From contig CADAPC010000013.1 in assembly GCA_902789725.1 (NCBI GenBank), positions 1 through 49,314 of the forward strand: 49,314 nt of DNA, read 5' to 3'. The first letter of the stretch is position 1, and each line of letters begins with the position of its first letter. The notes beneath the pieces were generated by a model. That model was not told the DNA's origin and searched no databases. It saw only the letters and a program-made list of their open reading frames with translations. Positions 33,946-43,928 of the stretch are shown here, in pieces. The DNA is from an uncultured Bacteroidales bacterium. GTDB taxonomy: Bacteria; Bacteroidota; Bacteroidia; Bacteroidales; Bacteroidaceae. Made by a program: the position numbers and the translations under genes.

Positions 33946-35493
33946 ATGAAGACCATTAAAATCAATCCTGCTGATAACGTGGCTGTGGCTATCGAAGCCC
34001 TCAAGGCTGGCGAAACCATCGAGATAGAAGGACAAAGCATCAAGCTTAACAATGATGTGCCAGCAGGGCACAAAATCCTCCTCACCAACCTTGCTGAAGG
34101 TGAAAATGTCATCAAATATGGCTATCCTATCGGACATCTGGCAGAAAGCCATAAGGCTGGCGACTTTATCTGTCACGACCACATCAAGACCAACCTTTCC
34201 GGCTTACTCGATTACACCTACTCGCCAGTCGGCAAGGAAGCTCTCACTAATCCTGCCTATGCAGAATGGTTTCCCAAGCAGCAACTTACCTTCCAAGGCT
34301 ATCGCCGCAAGAATGGCGAAGTGGGCATCCGCAACGAAGTGTGGATTGTTCCCACTGTTGGCTGTGTGAATGGGATTGTCAATCAATTGGCCGCACGCCT
34401 CACCCATGAACTTTACAATTCGGACTCAGAACTGATCAAGTTGTTGACTGCCGATGCACCACGCTTGCGCATTGTGGCTTATCCCCACAATTACGGTTGT
34501 TCCCAGCTGTCAGACGATCACGAAAACACACGCAAAATTCTGCGCGACTTAGTTCTGCATCCCAATGCCGGAGCGGTGCTTGTGGTGGGATTAGGTTGCG
34601 AAAATAACCAGCCCGACAAGTTTGAAGAACTCTTAGGCGACTACGACAAAGAGCGAATCCGTTTCATGGTGAGTCAGAAAGTGGAAGGTGATGAAGTGGA
34701 AGAAGGCATGAAAATACTGCGTCAACTCTATGCCATCGCCTCGAAAGACAGACGTGAAGACATTCCGCTCTCTGAACTGCGTGTAGGCCTCAAGTGTGGT
34801 GGCTCTGATGGTTTCTCTGGCATCACAGCCAATCCGCTGCTGGGTGTTTTCAGCGACTTTATTGTCAGCCAAGGTGGGACAACGGTTCTGACAGAAGTGC
34901 CAGAGATGTTTGGCGCAGAGACTATTCTTATGAACCGTTGCGAATCACCAGAACTATTTAACAAAACTGTCAGCTTGGTCAACGACTTCAAGCAATATTT
35001 TCTCTCCCACGGCGAACCTGTAGGCGAAAACCCTTCGCCTGGCAACAAAGCAGGCGGTATCTCCACCCTTGAGGAGAAAGCATTAGGTTGTACTCAGAAG
35101 TGCGGAAAGAGTGCTGTGAAAGGTGTACTCCCCTACGGAGAGCGTCTTTCCGTGAAAGGACTGAACTTGCTTTCAGCTCCAGGCAACGATCTTGTGGCAT
35201 CCACAGCTTTGGCATCGTCGGGATGTCACATCGTTCTCTTTACAACGGGTCGAGGCACTCCATTCGGAACTTTTGTCCCCACCATGAAAGTAAGCACCAA
35301 TAGTACGTTAGCCAAGAACAAACCCACTTGGATTGATTTCAATGCCGGAACCATAGTGGAAGGTGAACCGATGGTTGATGTGTTCAAACGTTTCATGCAG
35401 AGAGTCATAGAGATAGCCAGCGGAGAATTGACTTGGAACGAGAAGAAAAACTATCAAGAATTTGCTATTTTCAAGACCGGAGTTACTCTATAG
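33946..35493 (+). CDS. uxaA: Altronate dehydratase
   Basis: It dehydrates D-altronate to 2-keto-3-deoxygluconate in galacturonate use. The 515-aa protein has an N-terminal SAF-like domain (about residues 1-95, with PAGHKILLTNLAEG) and the C-terminal catalytic domain. Typical stretches are GYRRKNGEVGIRNEVWIVPTVGC, GLKCGGSDGFSGITANPLLG and FTTGRGTPFGTFVPTMK. Several cysteines suggest a metal or Fe-dependent site. The isomerase uxaC is 26 kb upstream; uxaB and the KDG kinase are not in the window. The NhaC gene follows by 66 nt. Confidence 0.96.
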   Translation: MKTIKINPADNVAVAIEALKAGETIEIEGQSIKLNNDVPAGHKILLTNLAEGENVIKYGYPIGHLAESHKAGDFICHDHIKTNLSGLLDYTYSPVGKEALTNPAYAEWFPKQQLTFQGYRRKNGEVGIRNEVWIVPTVGCVNGIVNQLAARLTHELYNSDSELIKLLTADAPRLRIVAYPHNYGCSQLSDDHENTRKILRDLVLHPNAGAVLVVGLGCENNQPDKFEELLGDYDKERIRFMVSQKVEGDEVEEGMKILRQLYAIASKDRREDIPLSELRVGLKCGGSDGFSGITANPLLGVFSDFIVSQGGTTVLTEVPEMFGAETILMNRCESPELFNKTVSLVNDFKQYFLSHGEPVGENPSPGNKAGGISTLEEKALGCTQKCGKSAVKGVLPYGERLSVKGLNLLSAPGNDLVASTALASSGCHIVLFTTGRGTPFGTFVPTMKVSTNSTLAKNKPTWIDFNAGTIVEGEPMVDVFKRFMQRVIEIASGELTWNEKKNYQEFAIFKTGVTL

Positions 35494-35510
35494 GTTATTG
35501 GTTCTATAGA
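35487..35510. other. Short inverted repeat over the uxaA stop codon
   Basis: TCTATAG (35487-35493) and CTATAGA (35504-35510) are perfect inverted copies 10 bp apart, overlapping the uxaA stop. It is A/T-rich and lacks a T run, so a regulatory or pause role is only a guess. Confidence 0.3.
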
Positions 35511-35559
35511 CGACGTTATAGGTTTGAAGTTTAGCGTTTCCTACTTTCAGAATTAAAAG

Positions 35560-36819
35560 ATGAAAGCCCTCAGCCCCCTCGTTGTTTTCCTCATCCTTTA
35601 CCTCGTCACCAGCATTGTGGCACAGGACTTCTACAAAGTGCCCATTGCTGTTGCTTTTCTCATCAGTTCGGTGTATGCCTTGCTGACTGTGAAAGGAACA
35701 ATGAACGAGCGAATTGCAATTTTTGCAAAAGGGGCAGGCAACAGCACGATGGTGCTCATGTTGGCTATCTTCATCTTGGCAGGTGCCTTTGCTGCATCAG
35801 CCAAGACGATGGGGGCTGTAGATGCTACCGTCAACCTCGCTCTGAACTACCTGCCTGAACGGTTCGTTCTGCCAGGTATCTTTCTCGCCTCCTGTTTCAT
35901 CTCCCTCAGCATCGGCACCAGTTGCGGCACGATAGCCGCACTCACTCCCTTGGCTGTTGGCATTGCTCAACAAGCAGAAATCGACATTCCCTTGATGGTG
36001 GGATTGGTAGTGGGTGGCACTTATTTTGGCGACAACCTCTCTTTCATTAGCGACACCACCATCGTGGCCACGCAAACTCAAGGATGTAGTATGCGCGACA
36101 AGTTCCGTGTGAATATCCGCATTGTTGCTCCAGTGGCAATCCTCATGCTCATTATTTACTATTTCTTGGGAGAGAACGTCAGTTCTCCAACTGAGAATGG
36201 TGACGTAAATCCTTGGTTGGTAGCACCCTATTTGGCTGTAGTTGTTCTTGCCATTTTGGGACTCAACGTTCTCATTGTACTTGCCATCGGACTTGCACTC
36301 ACAGGTATCATCGGCATGTCGATGGGCAATTACGACCTCTTTGGTTGGTTTGCCGCGATGAACGAGGGAATGATGGGCATGTCGGAACTCATCATCATGA
36401 CCATTCTTGCTGGTGGCATGCTTGAGATTATTCGCTACAATGGTGGTATCGACCTCATCATCAAGGCTCTCACACGTAACATTCATGGCAAACGTGGAGG
36501 CGAGTTATCCATTGCAGCTCTCACCTCGTTGGTCAATATCTGTACAGCCAACAATACGGTAGCCATCATCACTGCTGGACCTATTGCCAAAGACATTGCG
36601 CAACGGTTCCGTATCGATCCCCGCCGTTCTGCCTCCATTCTCGACACAGCCTCCTGCTTCACCCAAGGACTCCTCCCCTATGGTGCCCAAGTGCTCATTG
36701 CCGCAGGACTTTCCCAACTCAACCCCATTGCCATTGTGCCTAACCTTTTCTATCCCATGCTCATAGGGCTGGCATTGCTTTTGGCCATCCTTTCGCGCTA
36801 CCCACGCAAGTTCAGCTGA
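35560..36819 (+). CDS. NhaC family Na+/H+ antiporter-like protein
   Basis: A 419-aa inner-membrane transporter with about 11-12 hydrophobic helices. Landmark stretches include SIGTSCGTIAALTPLAVGIA, GGTYFGDNLSFISDTTIVAT (a family signature with conserved Asp residues) and ASCFTQGLLPYGAQVLIAAG. This fits the NhaC/ArsB-NhaD-like group, which exchange Na+ or carboxylates for protons. It follows uxaA by 66 nt, so sugar-acid uptake cannot be excluded. Confidence 0.88.
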   Translation: MKALSPLVVFLILYLVTSIVAQDFYKVPIAVAFLISSVYALLTVKGTMNERIAIFAKGAGNSTMVLMLAIFILAGAFAASAKTMGAVDATVNLALNYLPERFVLPGIFLASCFISLSIGTSCGTIAALTPLAVGIAQQAEIDIPLMVGLVVGGTYFGDNLSFISDTTIVATQTQGCSMRDKFRVNIRIVAPVAILMLIIYYFLGENVSSPTENGDVNPWLVAPYLAVVVLAILGLNVLIVLAIGLALTGIIGMSMGNYDLFGWFAAMNEGMMGMSELIIMTILAGGMLEIIRYNGGIDLIIKALTRNIHGKRGGELSIAALTSLVNICTANNTVAIITAGPIAKDIAQRFRIDPRRSASILDTASCFTQGLLPYGAQVLIAAGLSQLNPIAIVPNLFYPMLIGLALLLAILSRYPRKFS

Positions 36820-36913
36820 AATGGCTGGCAACAATCATTAAGCACATACAGACACTTTGGGATCCGCAAGGTTCTGATGGCGTCTCCTTGCCTGTGGCTG
36901 GAGCTATAAATCT

Positions 36914-38023
36914 TTAGTTAATTTCTCCACTACCGAAACAGAGGTGGTGGGATTTGTCATACACCACACAGAACTGTCCGGGGGCAACACCATGTATCTT
37001 CTCATCTGCCTGAAGATACCAGCGTCCATCCTCCTTGAGAGAAAGGACACCACCAAGATACTCAGGAGTGTGGCGAATCTTGAACGTCACCCGCATTGAT
37101 GGATTTCCTTCTGCTATCTGCACCTCATGCTTAAAAGCTTCATTCTCAAACGGATTTTCCGTAATGAAGTGAAAGTCATTCATGGTCAGATGGTCTTTAT
37201 ATACTTTCTCAGGATCATATCCGTGAGAGACGAAGAGAATGTTGCGCTTCAGGTTTTTCTTCACCACAAACCAAGGGCCACCACCGAAACCCAAGCCTTT
37301 GCGCTGACCGATGGTGTAGAACCAAAGCCCTTTGTGTTCCCCTATTTTATGACCCGTTTCTATTTCTCGCACATCGCCGGGGTTCTCACCCAAATGCGCC
37401 TTGATGTAATCGCGGAAATCAATGTTGCCAAGAAAACAAATTCCTTGGCTATCTTTGCGTTCGGCATTGAGCAAATGGGCTTTCTCCGCTATCTCGCGCA
37501 CTTGATGCTTCCACAAATGCCCGATGGGAAACATCAATTTGCTCACTTGCAAGGAATTGATTTGGCAGAGAAAATCCGTTTGGTCCTTCACAGGGTCGGG
37601 CGAAGTTGATAGCCACACTTTTCCATCGATGTTTGTAGTTGTAGCATAATGACCGGTTGCTGTGAAGTCGAATTCTTTGCCTGCCACTTCTTCAAAACAG
37701 CCAAACTTGATGAGTTTATTGCACATCACGTCAGGATTGGGAGTCAATCCTTGGCGAGCCTTCTCCATAGTGTAGCCAACTACTTTATCCCAATACTCCT
37801 TGTGCAAGTCAATCACGTCCAACTTCAGAGCGTACTTGCGGGCAAGCCATTGACAAATCTCCACATCCTCTTCCGAGGTGCAGTTCCATTCCGTATCCTT
37901 GTCAGGACCAATCTTGATGTAGAAAAGGTGGGGGGCAAATCCCTGTTCTTTCAACAGATGAACAGATACGGCAGAATCAACGCCACCAGAAACTAATGCA
38001 GCGACAGACCCTTCCCCTCTCAT
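36914..38023 (-). CDS. mnmA: tRNA-uridine 2-thiolase MnmA
   Basis: It thiolates U34 of tRNA-Glu, -Gln and -Lys. The PP-loop is [13 protein letters not shown] (from residue 13). The catalytic cysteines are in [13 protein letters not shown] (about residue 102) and [10 protein letters not shown] (about 199). [19 protein letters not shown] is a further family stretch. The length, 369 aa, is normal. The start overlaps the nadA stop by 4 bp, so it is the last gene of the dapA-nadA-mnmA unit. Confidence 0.97.
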   Translation of the reverse strand: MRGEGSVAALVSGGVDSAVSVHLLKEQGFAPHLFYIKIGPDKDTEWNCTSEEDVEICQWLARKYALKLDVIDLHKEYWDKVVGYTMEKARQGLTPNPDVMCNKLIKFGCFEEVAGKEFDFTATGHYATTTNIDGKVWLSTSPDPVKDQTDFLCQINSLQVSKLMFPIGHLWKHQVREIAEKAHLLNAERKDSQGICFLGNIDFRDYIKAHLGENPGDVREIETGHKIGEHKGLWFYTIGQRKGLGFGGGPWFVVKKNLKRNILFVSHGYDPEKVYKDHLTMNDFHFITENPFENEAFKHEVQIAEGNPSMRVTFKIRHTPEYLGGVLSLKEDGRWYLQADEKIHGVAPGQFCVVYDKSHHLCFGSGEIN

Positions 38024-39039
38024 TTACTTGATAATGGTGAATTCATTTTCATACTAATCTCAAGCATCTTGTCGATAGGCTTTACTGCTTTTTTCGCTAT
38101 CTCTGCATCCACTTCGATTGTGGGCCATTCGTACTTCAACGTGTTGTAAAGTTTCTTCAACGTGTTGAGTTTCATAAACTCACATTCGTTGCAGGAACAA
38201 CCCACTGTTTCTGTGGCTTCGGGAGGAGCTGGGATGAAGAGTTTGTCAGGACAGGCTTTCTTCATCTCATGCAGGATGCCGCTCTCTGTTGCTACTATAA
38301 ATTCAGTGGCTTCGTCCTTGATGGCAAATTTCAGCAAACCAGCTGTAGAGCCTATTACGTCAGCCACTTTCTGAATGGGAGCAGGACACTCTGGGTGCAC
38401 CAAGATTTTGGCTTTGGGATGTTCAGCTTTCAGTGCCAGAATTTTCTCTAACGAGAACTGTCCATGTACGTGACATCCTCCATTCCACAACAGCATTTGA
38501 CGACCTGTTACCGAATTGATATAGTTGCCCAAGTTCTTATCGGGTCCAAAGATAAGTTTCTCATCCTGAGGGAATGAATCGATAACCAATTTAGCATTGC
38601 TCGAAGTCACCACCACATCCGTCAACGCCTTCACTGCTGCAGTTGTATTCACGTAACTCACTACTTTGTAGCCAGGATGTTCGTCGATGAACTTCTTTAA
38701 GTCTTCCGCTTTGCAGCTGTCGGCCAACGAGCAACCTGCATTCAGGTCGAGCACGAGCACCTTTTTGTCTGGACAAAGAATCTTGTTCGTCTCGCCCATG
38801 AAGTGAACACCACACATCACGATAACATCTGCTTCGGTCTTAGCGGCCCATTGAGCCAGAGCCAATGAATCGCCCACAAAGTCAGCAATGTCCTGCACAG
38901 CTCCATCGGTGTAGTAGTGCGCCAGGATGACAGCATTCTTTTCCTTACACATTTGGCGAATAGCGACATTCAGGTCAACGCCCTCAGGGATTGGCTCATC
39001 CACATAGCCTTTCGCCTTCCAAGATTCTTTCACTTCCAT
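38020..39039 (-). CDS. nadA: Quinolinate synthase A
   Basis: A 4Fe-4S enzyme condensing iminoaspartate and dihydroxyacetone phosphate to quinolinate in NAD synthesis. Conserved stretches are [48 protein letters not shown] and [19 protein letters not shown], which carry the cluster cysteines. At 339 aa it has family length. nadB and nadC are not adjacent. It lies between dapA (30 nt) and mnmA (4-bp overlap). Confidence 0.97.
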   Translation of the reverse strand: MEVKESWKAKGYVDEPIPEGVDLNVAIRQMCKEKNAVILAHYYTDGAVQDIADFVGDSLALAQWAAKTEADVIVMCGVHFMGETNKILCPDKKVLVLDLNAGCSLADSCKAEDLKKFIDEHPGYKVVSYVNTTAAVKALTDVVVTSSNAKLVIDSFPQDEKLIFGPDKNLGNYINSVTGRQMLLWNGGCHVHGQFSLEKILALKAEHPKAKILVHPECPAPIQKVADVIGSTAGLLKFAIKDEATEFIVATESGILHEMKKACPDKLFIPAPPEATETVGCSCNECEFMKLNTLKKLYNTLKYEWPTIEVDAEIAKKAVKPIDKMLEISMKMNSPLSSK

Positions 39040-39069
39040 CGTCTCAAATATTGATTTAAATAAGTAAGA

Positions 39070-39972
39070 TTAACACTTGATGTTTAGCTCCTTGATGATG
39101 GCAGATATTTTCTCCATCGTGGAGATGCGTGAGGGAACAAGGGGAAGACGCAGTTCGTTCTCGATGAGTCCCATGGCATTGAGCATCGCTTTCACGCCCG
39201 CAGGGTTTCCATCCACAAAGAGGAGCTTGAAGAGTTCTGTGAACTTGTGATGAATGGTGAGCGCATTGGGATAGTCGCCATTCAGTGCCAGACGCACCAT
39301 TCGGCTGAACTCTTTAGGCAGCGCATTTCCAATTACGGAAATGACACCAACGGCTCCCAGCGTGATGAGCGGGAAAGTGATGCCATCGTCGCCCGAAATG
39401 ACATCGAAATTGTCGGGCTTGTTCTTGATAATGTCATCTATCTGAGTGAAATTGCCCGATGCTTCTTTAATGGCTACAATATTTTCGCAGTCATTAGCCA
39501 GCCGCAAGGTGGTTTCAGCCGTCATGTTGACACCTACTCGCCCAGGCACGTTATAGAGCACAACAGAGAGGTTGCGTGTGGCCGCAGCTGCTGCTATGGC
39601 TTTGAAGTGCTGGTAGAGTCCTTCCTGCGAGGGTTTGTTGTAGTAAGGGCATACGCTGAGAATGCCTTGGATGCCTGTAAAATCTTCTGTCTGAATCTGT
39701 TGAATTACTGCTGCCGTGTTGTTACCTCCGCATCCCATCAGAATGGGCACTTGACCGTTTACTTTCTCTACGACGAGTTGCTTCACTTGTTGACGCTCTT
39801 CGGCTGAAAGTGTGGGAGTTTCGGCTGTCGTGCCCAGCAGACAGATGAAGTCCACACCATTGGAGAGCTGGTAGTCGAGCAAACGGCGGAGAGCGGTGTA
39901 ATCGACATTACCCTCTTTGGTGAAAGGAGTGATGAGCGCGATGCCCAAACCTTTGAATTTGTTGTGTACCAT
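39070..39972 (-). CDS. dapA: 4-Hydroxy-tetrahydrodipicolinate synthase
   Basis: It condenses pyruvate with aspartate semialdehyde in lysine/DAP synthesis. The start at 39972 (MVHNKFKGLGIALITPF) is chosen over the longer frame because it gives the family N-terminus and follows a strong promoter. GTTAETPTLSAEE is in place, where GTTGES is more usual. The Tyr in VLYNVPGR (about residue 137) and the Schiff-base Lys in VAIKEASGN (about 165) are present. At 300 aa the length is normal. It is first in the dapA-nadA-mnmA unit. Confidence 0.96.
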   Translation of the reverse strand: MVHNKFKGLGIALITPFTKEGNVDYTALRRLLDYQLSNGVDFICLLGTTAETPTLSAEERQQVKQLVVEKVNGQVPILMGCGGNNTAAVIQQIQTEDFTGIQGILSVCPYYNKPSQEGLYQHFKAIAAAAATRNLSVVLYNVPGRVGVNMTAETTLRLANDCENIVAIKEASGNFTQIDDIIKNKPDNFDVISGDDGITFPLITLGAVGVISVIGNALPKEFSRMVRLALNGDYPNALTIHHKFTELFKLLFVDGNPAGVKAMLNAMGLIENELRLPLVPSRISTMEKISAIIKELNIKC

Positions 39973-40017
39973 ATATATAGTATGATGAAAACGTTTTCTT
40001 TTATTATTTTTCGAGTG

Positions 40018-40049
40018 CAAAGTTACGACTCTATGATTGAATAACCAAA
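40018..40049 (-). promoter_or_regulatory. Promoter of dapA-nadA-mnmA
   Basis: On the minus strand TTTG (40046-40049), a 20-bp spacer and TAACTTTG (40018-40025) form a full-consensus Bacteroidetes promoter with a leader of about 40 nt before dapA. Confidence 0.75.
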
Positions 40050-40101
40050 TTTATTCGCATTTTTCGGACATTCAGTTCACGAAAGTCGCCTTTTGCAGCC
40101 G

Positions 40102-41742
40102 TCAGTAAAACCCTTTCTTGCTGGAGTATCTATTCTTAATCTGTTCAATCAGTTGGTCGGTATTTTCCTCTGCATATCGTCCCCATTTCTTTACAGGCAG
40201 GTCCATTGGGAAGCATTCTTCATAAACCTTCTTGACGAGTTCAGGGGTGATGTGACAAGCTTTCTTGAAGTGTTGGAGAAACATGGATGTGTTGCCCATT
40301 TTCAGATAGACAAGCGATTTTGCGACAGCGATGTTCTTAACACACGGACTTTCGCTTTTGTCGGCAATTTGAGAAATGGCATTCAGCACTTCGAGAGCAA
40401 AGGAGTCGAAATCGTTCAAGACGAATGTCAGCGCAATGTCGAGTCCCATCATCACCTGATCGACAGCATATTGCAAAGCTTTTGCAAAATACGTGGCAGA
40501 GGTTTCGTATTGCTCCAAAGCCAGGTAGTTGATGCCCTGCATGAAATAGGCTTCGGCATATTCTTTGTCCACCTCCAGCACCTTCTCGTTGGCTTTGATG
40601 CTTTCGTTATAGTATCCTTGACTATGATACACATCGGCCAAGTCGATAAAAGCCTTCATGTAATTGTTGATGAAGCTCTCGTAACTTTGTTTCGTCTTTT
40701 TCTTGTCGTCGTTATTGGACGAATCCTCATTGTCGAGTTTACCTTCATCGAGCAGATTGGAGTACTCCTTGTACCGCTTCTCCAGATGAGAGAACAGCAT
40801 TTCAAGTTCGTCCAAAGCCATCGTCACATCCCCTGCTTTGAAAAGTGATTCTGCATAAGGAATGGCTTGCACCACATCGCCTCCCCTTTCCAGATATTCC
40901 TTAAACAGAGGGAGTGCCAGCTTGTCCTCCTTCATTTTGTGCAGCGCATGCGCTTTAGTCAGCAACGCTTCAAGGCAATCAGGATTGACGGCAAGGGCAA
41001 AATCACTCGACTCGATGGCTTGGTCATATTGTTTCGACAAGAACTGCGCCAAAGCGAGGCTTGCCCAACCGTTGCGAAGATAAGGCCGCTCTTCCAGCAC
41101 CTGTGAGAGCACTTCTATCATTAGGTCGAGCAAATCTCCATCGCGGCAGATGTCCACCAATTGCACATCCTCGTCATATTTGCCCAGCGGTTGGAACACG
41201 TCTATGTATTCCTCCACCCACCGGCGCACCTCAGCCTTGTCCCATTCTTTGCCTTCATCAAAAACGGGGTTGTGCAATTCAATCATCGACGATATGATGT
41301 GAAGATAGCAATCGCGCTTCGTCTCTTCTACCGTAGAGGGAGTTGAGTTTTGATGGCACTCATATTCCATCCACGTTCGCCAAATGTCCTCAGCACTCTC
41401 CTTGTGGTCATATAGAGCATATTCGAGCTGCGCCACCTGGTACCTCACGTCGTTGTTTTCGAGGTCGAGGTCGTACAAGATTTCCTGCGCCTTCTCGTAC
41501 TGCTGCATGTAGATGAAGGTAGCACTCTTAATGATGAGCAGCACCTCCTCATCTGGGTGGATGGAGAGTCCGAGTCCTATAGCCTTCAGAGCTTCATCTG
41601 GTTTATCCTCAGTCAGGTAGAAATCAGCAATGTCAGCAAAGTCATCGGCATCGAGATAGATGCTTTGATTGCTTTCCAACTGACTTTCGTATGTTTTCAG
41701 CAGGTCGTTGAATTCTTCTGACTGGAAATAATCTTTCGCCAT
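40102..41742 (-). CDS. Cytoplasmic tetratricopeptide-repeat protein
   Basis: A 546-aa protein with no signal peptide, acidic, with TPR-like helix pairs throughout. Examples are ADIADFYLTEDKPDEALKAI, GWASLALAQFLSKQYDQAIE and AYFMQGINYLALEQYETSA. A polar linker rich in Asp/Asn/Lys (about residues 335-350) separates two repeat blocks. It starts 16 nt after glnS, so it is probably co-transcribed. It may be a protein-interaction scaffold; the partner is unknown. Confidence 0.88.
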   Translation of the reverse strand: MAKDYFQSEEFNDLLKTYESQLESNQSIYLDADDFADIADFYLTEDKPDEALKAIGLGLSIHPDEEVLLIIKSATFIYMQQYEKAQEILYDLDLENNDVRYQVAQLEYALYDHKESAEDIWRTWMEYECHQNSTPSTVEETKRDCYLHIISSMIELHNPVFDEGKEWDKAEVRRWVEEYIDVFQPLGKYDEDVQLVDICRDGDLLDLMIEVLSQVLEERPYLRNGWASLALAQFLSKQYDQAIESSDFALAVNPDCLEALLTKAHALHKMKEDKLALPLFKEYLERGGDVVQAIPYAESLFKAGDVTMALDELEMLFSHLEKRYKEYSNLLDEGKLDNEDSSNNDDKKKTKQSYESFINNYMKAFIDLADVYHSQGYYNESIKANEKVLEVDKEYAEAYFMQGINYLALEQYETSATYFAKALQYAVDQVMMGLDIALTFVLNDFDSFALEVLNAISQIADKSESPCVKNIAVAKSLVYLKMGNTSMFLQHFKKACHITPELVKKVYEECFPMDLPVKKWGRYAEENTDQLIEQIKNRYSSKKGFY

Positions 41743-41758
41743 GCAAAAAAGTATCTGT

Positions 41759-43546
41759 TTACTTGTTGATTTTCTTCCAAGCGTCGGTCAAACCCACCGT
41801 GCGGTTAAACACCATGTGGCTGGGTGTGGAATCAGGATCGACATTGTAATAGCCTATGCGCTGAAACTGCAGATAGTCCATCGGTTTGCGGGTAGAGAGC
41901 CATTTTTCCACGTATGCCTTCTTGATTTCCAAACTGTTGGGATTCAAGAACGGACGCATTGCTTCGATGCCTCTCACATCGTCATGCTCTTTCGAATAGG
42001 CAGCCACTTCGTCGCGTGGGTTCTCCACCATCCACAGGCGGTCGTAGTTGCGCACTTCGGCTTCGAGGCAATGCTGACAGCTCACCCAGTGGATGGTCTT
42101 TCCCTTTATCTTCATGTTGCTATTCGCCTGGCCCGTCTTGGTGTCGGGGATGAGGCGGGCATGAATTTCCACAATGTTGCCGTCGGCATCTTTGCGGATG
42201 CATTCTTCAGCATTCTCCGAGCACTCGATGATGTAGGAATTTTTCAGCCGCACCTGCTTGCCTGGGCCCAGACGGAAGAACTTCTTGGGAGCATCCTCCA
42301 TGAAGTCCTCGCGCTCTATCCAGAGTTCGCGACTAAATTCTATCTCGTGTGTGCCATCAGCCTCATTCTCCGGGTTGTTAATGGCGGTATAGGTTTCCAC
42401 CTCTCCTTCGGGGAAATTGTCGATAACAAGCTTCACAGGGTTCACCACCGCACTCACGCGCAGAGCACGCTTGTTCAAGTCATCGCGCACAGCCGCTTCG
42501 AAGAGCGACATCTGGTTCAGGGCATCGAACTTGGTGTAGCCAATTTTGTCGATGAACGAAAGAATGCCCTCAGGGCTGTAACCCCTGCGTCGGAAGCCAC
42601 AAATGGTGGGCATGCGTGGGTCGTCCCAACCGTTCACCACCCCTTCGTTCACCAGAATGAGCAGATTGCGCTTGGAGAGCAGGATGTGGGTGAGGTTCAG
42701 CTTGTTGAACTCCGTCTGGCGTGGGCGGTTGTCATCAATAGGGTTGTCTGTTCCATCAGCCTCTTTTGCCCAATCGACAAAGAGGTCGTAGAGAGGGCGG
42801 TGGCTGACAAACTCCAGAGTGCACCACGAGTGGGTGACACCCTCCCAGTAGTCGCACTGCCCGTGGGTGAAGTCGTACATGGGGTAGGCATTCCACTTAT
42901 TTCCTGTGCGCCAATGAGGCATGTTGAGCACACGATACATGATGGGGTCGCGGAAGTGCATGTTGGGGCTTGCCATATCTATCTTGGCTCGCAGCACCAT
43001 CTTGCCAGGTTCCATCGTGCCAGAGTTCATTTCCTCGAACAAACGCAAGCTTTCCTCCACAGGGCGGTTGCGGAAGGGCGAATTGACACCCGGCTGCGTG
43101 GGCGTGCCTTTCTGCTCGGCTATCTGCTCCGATGTCTGCTCGTCAACGTAAGCCCTACCCTGCTTGATGAGCGTGACGGCGAAGTCCCAGAGCTGCTGAA
43201 AATAGTCGCTGGCATAGTAGATGTTGCCCCACTTGAACCCCAGCCACTCAATGTCGCGCTTGATAGCTTCCACATATTCAGTATCTTCCTTCTGCGGATT
43301 GGTGTCGTCCATGCGCAGGTTGCACACACCTCCGTATTTCTTGGCCAAGCCAAAATCGAGGGCAATTGCCTTTGCGTGCCCTATATGCAGATAGCCGTTG
43401 GGTTCGGGGGGAAAACGTGTTTGCACTTTTCCACCGTTCTTACCTTCAGCCAAATCCTTCACCAACTGTTCTTCTATGAAATTGAGCGATTCTCTCTTGC
43501 CCTCCTCCATCTTGAGTTCTTCTGTACTGTCTGCACTCATTGTCAT
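41759..43546 (-). CDS. glnS: Glutaminyl-tRNA synthetase
   Basis: It charges tRNA-Gln with glutamine. Class I motifs are PPEPNGYLHIGHAKAIALDFG (HIGH region) and the KMSKS-equivalent LLSKRNL. VNGWDDPRMPTICGFRRRGY marks a GlnRS/GluRS family member of the glutaminyl type. The 595-aa length includes an N-terminal helical extension and the anticodon-binding beta barrels. Start at 43546 (MTMSADSTEE) is preferred; the longer frame is hydrophobic and outside the family. A promoter box is at 43612-43619. Downstream is the TPR gene. Confidence 0.96.
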   Translation of the reverse strand: MTMSADSTEELKMEEGKRESLNFIEEQLVKDLAEGKNGGKVQTRFPPEPNGYLHIGHAKAIALDFGLAKKYGGVCNLRMDDTNPQKEDTEYVEAIKRDIEWLGFKWGNIYYASDYFQQLWDFAVTLIKQGRAYVDEQTSEQIAEQKGTPTQPGVNSPFRNRPVEESLRLFEEMNSGTMEPGKMVLRAKIDMASPNMHFRDPIMYRVLNMPHWRTGNKWNAYPMYDFTHGQCDYWEGVTHSWCTLEFVSHRPLYDLFVDWAKEADGTDNPIDDNRPRQTEFNKLNLTHILLSKRNLLILVNEGVVNGWDDPRMPTICGFRRRGYSPEGILSFIDKIGYTKFDALNQMSLFEAAVRDDLNKRALRVSAVVNPVKLVIDNFPEGEVETYTAINNPENEADGTHEIEFSRELWIEREDFMEDAPKKFFRLGPGKQVRLKNSYIIECSENAEECIRKDADGNIVEIHARLIPDTKTGQANSNMKIKGKTIHWVSCQHCLEAEVRNYDRLWMVENPRDEVAAYSKEHDDVRGIEAMRPFLNPNSLEIKKAYVEKWLSTRKPMDYLQFQRIGYYNVDPDSTPSHMVFNRTVGLTDAWKKINK

Positions 43547-43611
43547 CTTTCTTTTTAATTTATATGGATATTTTTCTATGCTGATGCACCTTAACGGACA
43601 CATTTTGACTG

Positions 43612-43619
43612 CAAAATTA
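43612..43619 (-). promoter_or_regulatory. -7 promoter box of glnS
   Basis: On the minus strand TAATTTTG fits TAnnTTTG exactly, about 65 nt before the glnS start. A CAAA (TTTG on the minus strand) is 28 bp upstream, so the -33 box is too far for the standard spacing. Confidence 0.4.
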
Positions 43620-43702
43620 CGAAGAAATTTCTTTGTGTTGGTTATTTCAAACCATAAAAATGAAGAAAAAAGGTGAATTATGCTAAAAAACACATTCCGC
43701 GC

Positions 43703-43735
43703 ATTGTAATCTTTTATTAATAAGCCCTATCTTTG
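43703..43735 (+). promoter_or_regulatory. Promoter of the candidate small RNA
   Basis: ATTG (43703-43706, one mismatch to TTTG), a 21-bp spacer and TATCTTTG (43728-43735) form a near-consensus promoter facing right. Transcription would start near 43742. Confidence 0.5.
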
Positions 43736-43741
43736 CACTGT

Positions 43742-43839
43742 TATCCTAAAAAAGACCTTCCCAACCTTATTTCTAATCTTCATTTAAAAAAATTTTAGTT
43801 AAAGGGCACAGCATTGTGAAATGCTATGCCTCTTTTTTT
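43742..43839 (+). ncRNA. Candidate small RNA of about 98 nt
   Basis: This unit has its own promoter (43703-43735) and an intrinsic terminator (43805-43839), with no open reading frame of note between them. Its body is A/T-rich and unstructured until the terminator hairpin. It lies in the 627-bp gene-free stretch between glnS (minus) and the TonB-dependent receptor (plus). It could be a trans-acting small RNA or a short attenuator leader for the receptor gene; I do not recognise it as a known family. Confidence 0.35.
43805..43839 (+). terminator. Intrinsic terminator
   Basis: GGCACAGCATT (43805-43815) and AATGCTATGCC (43820-43830) form an 11-bp stem with one mismatch and a 4-nt loop, followed by TCTTTTTTT. 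No annotated plus-strand gene precedes it, which is why a small RNA is proposed. Confidence 0.7.
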
Positions 43840-43928
43840 GCTTTTCCTACTGGCTTTCTCTATGCCCACCCCCTGTCTTTCTATATTTCCGCTACTGCAT
43901 TTCCCTATTTTTCTCACTGAGGAAATAA

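Noticed and set aside
36820..36913. Terminator between NhaC and mnmA
   Set aside because: GCAAGG/CCTTGC arms exist, but the stem is only 6 bp with a long loop and no T run.
41741..43558. 605-codon plus-strand open frame opposite glnS
   Set aside because: It is fully antisense to a clear glutaminyl-tRNA synthetase with all motifs, and its translation shows no family features.
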